A stretch of 64,000 nt of DNA, taken from NCBI RefSeq assembly GCF_026151205.1, contig NC_087072.1, positions 20,860,103 to 20,924,102 on the forward strand. The letters are read 5' to 3'. The notes under the pieces are model-generated. The model was given only the letters and a program-made list of their open reading frames with translations, searched no databases and was not told where the DNA came from. The stretch is from Bolinopsis microptera. Taxonomy: Eukaryota > Ctenophora > Tentaculata > Lobata > Bolinopsidae. The position numbers were made by a program, and so were the translations under genes. Positions within the stretch are counted from its first letter, which is position 1. Every line of letters begins with the position of its first letter. Positions 58,401 through 64,000 of this stretch are shown piece after piece.

Positions 58401-61400
58401 TTATATATCACATTTTGAATGTGGCAATATAACAAAATTAACAAATTTTGTTTAAAAAAGTTTTAAATCAATAGTTTGATGATTAACATTAAGTTGGAAA
58501 CACACATACAATCGCCTTAACAAAAACTAAGCAGTGCCTTGTGGAACGTATCTACGTATTAAGAAATGCTTACCAGATTCACTATATAAACAAATTTACC
58601 ATTCTCTCTTGAAACTCATCTCGGTTTTGCTATTTCTGTGTGGGGAGGTATTCCTAATATCCAGTTAAAACCACTATTTATTACTCATAAGAAATGTATA
58701 AGAATTCTATCGGAGACCAAAAAAGGTATGAAGACAAATTCAAAACATTGCTATAGTTGACCGTTCGGCTCCAACGTTGGGTGCGATTTTTATGTTAAGG
58801 AGTCTACCAAACCTCTAGGAAAAACATAAATTACCTAGGCTGTAGAGAACCTATATAGACTAACGTTGCCTAATGGAAATATTTTTAAGATAATTAGACA
58901 AGAGTAACAATTTCAAAGTTCTCTTTTCACCATATCTCATAGTAAAGACACTATGTTAATCACACCTTCTAGTTCTCCAACAAAACAAATCATCTATAAA
59001 TCGATTGTGGCTGTGGAATGGGATTTATGTAATATTGGCTCATTTAATTTTAATTCCGTCTTTTTCTTCTGTTAAGAATAAATTACAAATCATTGTAATT
59101 ATTGCCCAAAACATGAATGGTGCTGAAAGGAATGACAAAATTTCACTGAATTCTAAGTATAAACACACTATAATCCAGTATCGGCAGCGCTGCCCCCCCC
59201 CCCCCCCCCTTCCGCCCCCCCCCCCCCCCCCCCCCCACCCACCCCCCCGCCAAAAACGACATTATCATGCATATACTTCTTTATTTTCAGCAGCGAGTAT
59301 GTTAGCGCGCATAACAATGCCCGCTAGCATTTTTACACGCCATTCTAGGGTTCACTGATTTCACAATACACAATACACAATATGTCCAATTGATTCTAAT
59401 TGTTTCTCCTAATCAGATTATTCTAAATGACATTGACTGCTCCCCTATTACCAAGCCGACCAACATTTCGGTCGAACCCTAGAAATACAAATACCAAATT
59501 TAAACCCACCTATGCGTGTATATTCCTCCAAATCACTCTCTGCTCTCGACTTTGTCTTTTGAATAGAACTGTAAACTGTTTGTATAAATTAACAAATATT
59601 GAATTTAAACTTTGAGATAAACGAGTATAGTAATATATTTTTGCACCAATGTTCACCTAACTTAAACGTCTCTCAACTGACACCATGCGCCGTCAACCAA
59701 TTTTAAAGTAAAATTATATTAACGATCTGACTAAGGTGCAGACTGGCGGACAACGTTCCCCTTATAGTAGCTCAACGGAGGGTGTAATCAGGGCACTGTT
59801 AAAGAAAAATTGTACGTGTCCTCCACAATCCTTCTGTTGGGTTCCACGTTATTGGAACTGAGATCCGCTACGTGTAACGTAGATTTCTAGAAGCAGTATA
59901 TGCAAAGTAACTTGGTGACAGGTGAATAGGCAAAATGAAAATTACACATCTTTGCTTTACTTTAACGCGTCACCAATGTACTATTAATTACACGGTCTGT
60001 GGTGGTGTCTCGTCTGTCGTGACTCATAAACGTTTCGGCGGTTGCGAATGCCGGGCCCATCGCGGAAAATCTTTTTTACTTTGTATTTTAACCATTATAA
60101 CGTATGATTAGTCTCGATTATAGTACTGAGTCAAACAGTCACCCGAAACGAAAAAGCAAACATTATGATTTTTGTTTCGGCGACTGAATTGTTGATGGGC
60201 CCGGGCAAATATTTGTTGTCGAGTAGTGTTGAATACTCATATTAACATGATTATTGATTTAATTTAGGAATTGTATATAACTATCTTTGAACCAAGTTAA
60301 TTGTTAATGGAGAAATGCACCCAGCACTTTGTGCGCGCGCGCGCTTTGGATTTTAGCGCTACAAGCATGGAAGCTATGCAGCTGCAGAAAAGGCGTCCGG
60401 ATGGCGCGCGTTCACAGTTCAGCGTACGGCTTTACGTTTTTGATTTTACAAATGACAAAAAAAGCAACTTTTACTGATTAATTAAATGGAATTATCGGAA
60501 TATTTATTATTCAAAATGTATTGATTCTTTCGTGGGAAAATAAAAAAATGTATTTATTAAATTGTATTTTACTTAAATCCATTTGGGCTATTTTTAGTTA
60601 TTTTAAGGTTCATCTCTGTCCAAACTAAAGTGCTTCTTGACTCAAGTATGACACGTACCAATAGTTTGACAAAAGAACTTCACTGTCAAACTGATTTTTT
60701 GAAATCTCCGATCTCAAGCAGCGATTCCTTAACAAGCTTGAAATCTATTTCGTTTTTTGTTTGTTTTCCCGCTTGTCTCGTGTTGTTCAATTATGAGTGA
60801 ATGTAATTGTGAAGATAGTAAAGAATAAAAATTAAATTAGCATTTACAAATACACAGAACGTCCCAAATCTAATTGCCACCATCCAATGTTGCGAACATT
60901 ATTGGCTGCGCGAAGGAAAAACAGCCCAGTTAGTAGTGCATCCGCGCAACAACAATAAAAACATTTTGAAAGTAAGATTTTATACTTTTCTGCTGATGAC
61001 GATTCACGTCATCGAGGAAGATTAATATAAACAGTGCAAATTTAGTCTACAAACTTCTAATGTGACTTACCACCCTCGCGTAACTATTGACCCTTAACTT
61101 TTAAGCGTGTATTAATATTATAATAATGCTTTTGGACACGAAGGGGAACACATGAACATAAGTCTCCGTTAAATTATTATTATATAGTAGTGTGAAAGTA
61201 TTAAAATCATATCAATGTCATTTTTCTAACAATTATACAGGTAAATTTCAGCAATTGTACTTTGTCTACTATTGTCTTATATAATAAGGAAATACAACAT
61301 TCGAAAAATGAATAAACAATTCAATAGATACAAAAATTAAAATCTACAAATTCACATCACAACAAAATTGTATCACGTTTGACACCCACGGTCGTTCACT

Positions 61401-62872
61401 GTAATTAGAGTCTACGATACAGGGGAATCGCGCATTCGAGTGCGTCGGGTCATACAACGTATGACAATAAAGCTCTTACAGCTTTGTATATTGTAAGTTT
61501 ACAACCTACAGGACGAGCGCCGAGCTGGGGGGGACTCGTCGAACGGACCAGTATATGGAATCAATATTTTACGAGTATCACCCGTTAATTAGTAATACAA
61601 ATTTAGTAAAACAAATTTAAATTTTGGTTGTATTTATTAAATAACAACAAAACATATCATAAGTCAATAAAATAAGAGCCGCGCGTTGGTTACTGCCTCA
61701 GTATGGTGAATACTTTAAAAGCTTGAAAGGTGCCCCTGCGCAATTACATAACATTATGCGGGCGATCACATGATCAACGAGGACCGGTGAGCGCAATTTA
61801 AATTTAAACTTTTCTAGAACTTCGTAACATCACTACAGTTACTCATGCTGTTTGATATAGGAGTGCGATTGTCATGTATTTCATTCATTCATAACTTAAT
61901 CGTTTTAAAGCTGTAATATTTAGGAGCTCACTATGTTTTTTGAACTATGAAAGCAGAACTGTAAAAATATTGGACAATATACCGACGACAATACCCAAGA
62001 CCCGAGTTGCCGCATTGACTTTCGTCCGGATCCGTTTTTTACGAGGCGTAATCACCAGTTACTCAGCTTCATGTATATCTGATAATATTTTGTTTGATCT
62101 CTACAACATTCTTGTAAGTTGGAGTGTCCGTAATTATTATAGAAACCAGCCACCTCCGCATTACATATCTTTTGTATGCCAGGTCTTTTATAAAATCTTA
62201 ATCATATAATAAGAATAGAACCCAATAGTCTAAGATGAAACGGTATATCTTTTAGCTCATCGTTATTAAAATACTAATGTAATGAATTAATCAAGTAATG
62301 TTCCCTTCCAACACAAATAAACAACAAACAAATGCTTTGCTCCACCGCAGTGGTGACGGCAATCGTAGGGCTATGCAGTTGGTTCAGATAACTCTCACCA
62401 CGACGACAGCGTCGAGAAATTATCAAATGAGCATTGCGCATACTGACACATTTTATATTTTAAATATTTTACAAGCAACTGGTTCCCTTTTGCCAGCCGT
62501 TTTTAGTCCATGTACGTCCGTTTCTGGTCTCATGCAGACCATGCGCAAACTAAAATTTTGTTTATATGCCAACATGATTATTTGAATCCGTCGTACACCC
62601 CTATCATGTGCACGAATTGGGTTTTGTGCGAAAGTCACAAATAACGAAGCCGCGCACTCGTGCGCGGCAGGGCTACAAAATGAAACAAAGATTTGGACTA
62701 GTAGAAGATTAATGAAATATAAAAACCTCAGAATTCAATCCAGTTTAATAAATATTTTTAAAATAACTTCACATCTGCTAAGAAATTTTATTTTAATTTT
62801 GAATAAGTTTAGGCTCGCGCTGACATTATAATAAGTGACAGAGCACGCCGCGCCAGATATGATAGAAATTAT
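49453..62872. repeat. Tandem array unit 2 (~13.4 kb)
   Basis: Head-to-tail repeat of unit 1 in the same orientation with the same gene order (for example the retrotransposon at about 54.8-58.3 kb). It carries copy-specific homopolymer runs missing in unit 1: G and A runs near 53537-53567, C run 55220-55246 and C runs 59193-59250. The number of indels against unit 1 is high. Confidence 0.9.
54801..58300 (-). mobile_element. Long copy of the YADD reverse transcriptase retrotransposon, unit 2
   Basis: Tandem counterpart of 41482-44900. The C-terminal region is at about 54900-55810, interrupted by a C run at 55220-55246. The reverse transcriptase region is around 56500-56900 and the N-terminal region is near 57500-57780. 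Frame breaks are even more frequent than in unit 1. Confidence 0.7.
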
Positions 62873-64000
62873 GATTGAGATCATATGTCGAGTAGTAAAT
62901 GAGTTTGTAGGTTTATAACCTGCCAAGATGCGGCGCGCCGAGTTGAAAAAAATATTTTATGAAGGTATCACCCGTTAATATATAGTAAAAAAGTATTTTA
63001 CATAATATATCTAATTTTCATGAGTTTATTATCGGATGTTTAAGTTTGACTAGGTTTATATGATAGTTATTATATTTTGCAAAATTGCAATATATCTAAT
63101 TATTGTTTTACTTAAAAAGTTTTGGTATTTACTTACAATTTTGTTTTTATTTAAAATTTTTTCACTTATTTAATACTGAATTTATCGACGCACACACTTG
63201 AAAACTTTTCGTTCAATTGCATTGTCATGCAAATCGCAGGTGCCCCTAAGATTTCTCAGATGGTTTTTTTATCGAACCATATTTTCAAAAGGCTTGTAGG
63301 TCTGTTTGACATGTGAAGGTCCTCCCAGTCCCACACACGACCCAAGGTGGAATCTTTGTCAATCAACGACCTGAGCCTCGTCAATCCTATTTTCAATTTG
63401 CCAGGTGCACACCATTTTTTTTTCACTATAATGCTCATGCTTGCTCCCGACAGGCATAAAGATGGGGCACGTCTTGTTTTTGAGCGATATGATGTATTTA
63501 AATACATGCTTGTTAAATTGGAGAATACACTCTAATGTGTACATGACAATGTGAAGATCAGTTATTATTTCTTCAGCTCAATAGGAATAGTCCGAAGAAA
63601 GCGTTTTAAAACGACATTTCACAGTGAGACAATGGTGGTAAAATATCAAGAAACATTTAAAATCACACCTTGTTTCGTTAATTAATTATTGCGCTGAAAC
63701 TTTTCAGGTCTAAAATTTACCAGTTGTAAAACTAATAACAAACACAAGTCTAACTAGAACAACAGCTCACACTTCAAAACTTCCAAAACATCCCTAAAGA
63801 AAGTAATGACTGAAGACTACTCCAAGTACCGTTGAGACGCTACCTTCTAGCAGTTTGGACCATCTCTACCACCACCATCGCTATTTTAGAAATCTTGTAG
63901 TTCTCAAATGCCATAAAGCAGAAATCAATAAAAGCTGGACAGAATATCACTTGGTAATCATAGGAAACCTAGCAGTGGCTGATAATTGGATGTGATTGTA
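62873..64000. repeat. Tandem array unit 3 (start only)
   Basis: Repeats the first 1.1 kb of units 1 and 2 and runs off the window edge, so the array has at least three units. Confidence 0.9.

Overview
The window is animal genomic DNA, most likely from a marine invertebrate. The genes are split by GT-AG introns, MCM9 and RUN-domain orthologues are present, there is a secreted fucolectin-type gene, and non-LTR retrotransposon pieces and minisatellites are common. I cannot name the species.

1-12877 is one near-perfect palindrome (left arm 1-6953, 39-bp centre, right arm 6993-12877). Each arm carries a copy of the same nine-exon gene for a DDE/integrase-core protein, transcribed outward from the centre. 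All splice junctions and phases fit, the catalytic Asp/Asp/Glu positions are kept, and both copies share a one-base frameshift in exon 3. The arms differ by a MITE-like insertion (left only), an 851-bp deletion with a 10-bp filler (right only), and point changes concentrated at the outer ends.

12878-26450 holds low-complexity and tandem repeats, a 5'-truncated retrotransposon with a clear target-site duplication (15044-15997), a minus-strand RUN-domain gene with an acidic tail containing an LC3-interacting-like motif (20458-24376), and a minus-strand fucolectin-like pseudogene (24845-26410).

26479-36183 (+) is the helicase half of MCM9 in ten phase-consistent exons. Its introns hold several minisatellites. 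The largest intron (31372-34881) contains a complete-looking antisense start of a secreted fucolectin-like gene (33632-34545).

36184-64000 is a head-to-tail array with a period of about 13.3 kb (two full units and the start of a third). It begins inside the last recognised MCM9 exon. Each unit contains a minus-strand retrotransposon of the same family as the copy at 15.1-16.0 kb, plus sequence I do not recognise. The units differ from each other by very many one-base indels and by poly-C/poly-G runs, so I read this part as poorly polished sequence. Any reading frame there must be taken from a consensus of units.

No prokaryotic features, CRISPR array, rRNA or convincing tRNA were found. The most unusual structures are the palindromic pair of integrase genes, the fucolectin gene/pseudogene pair antisense to and around MCM9, and the tandem array breaking the MCM9 gene.
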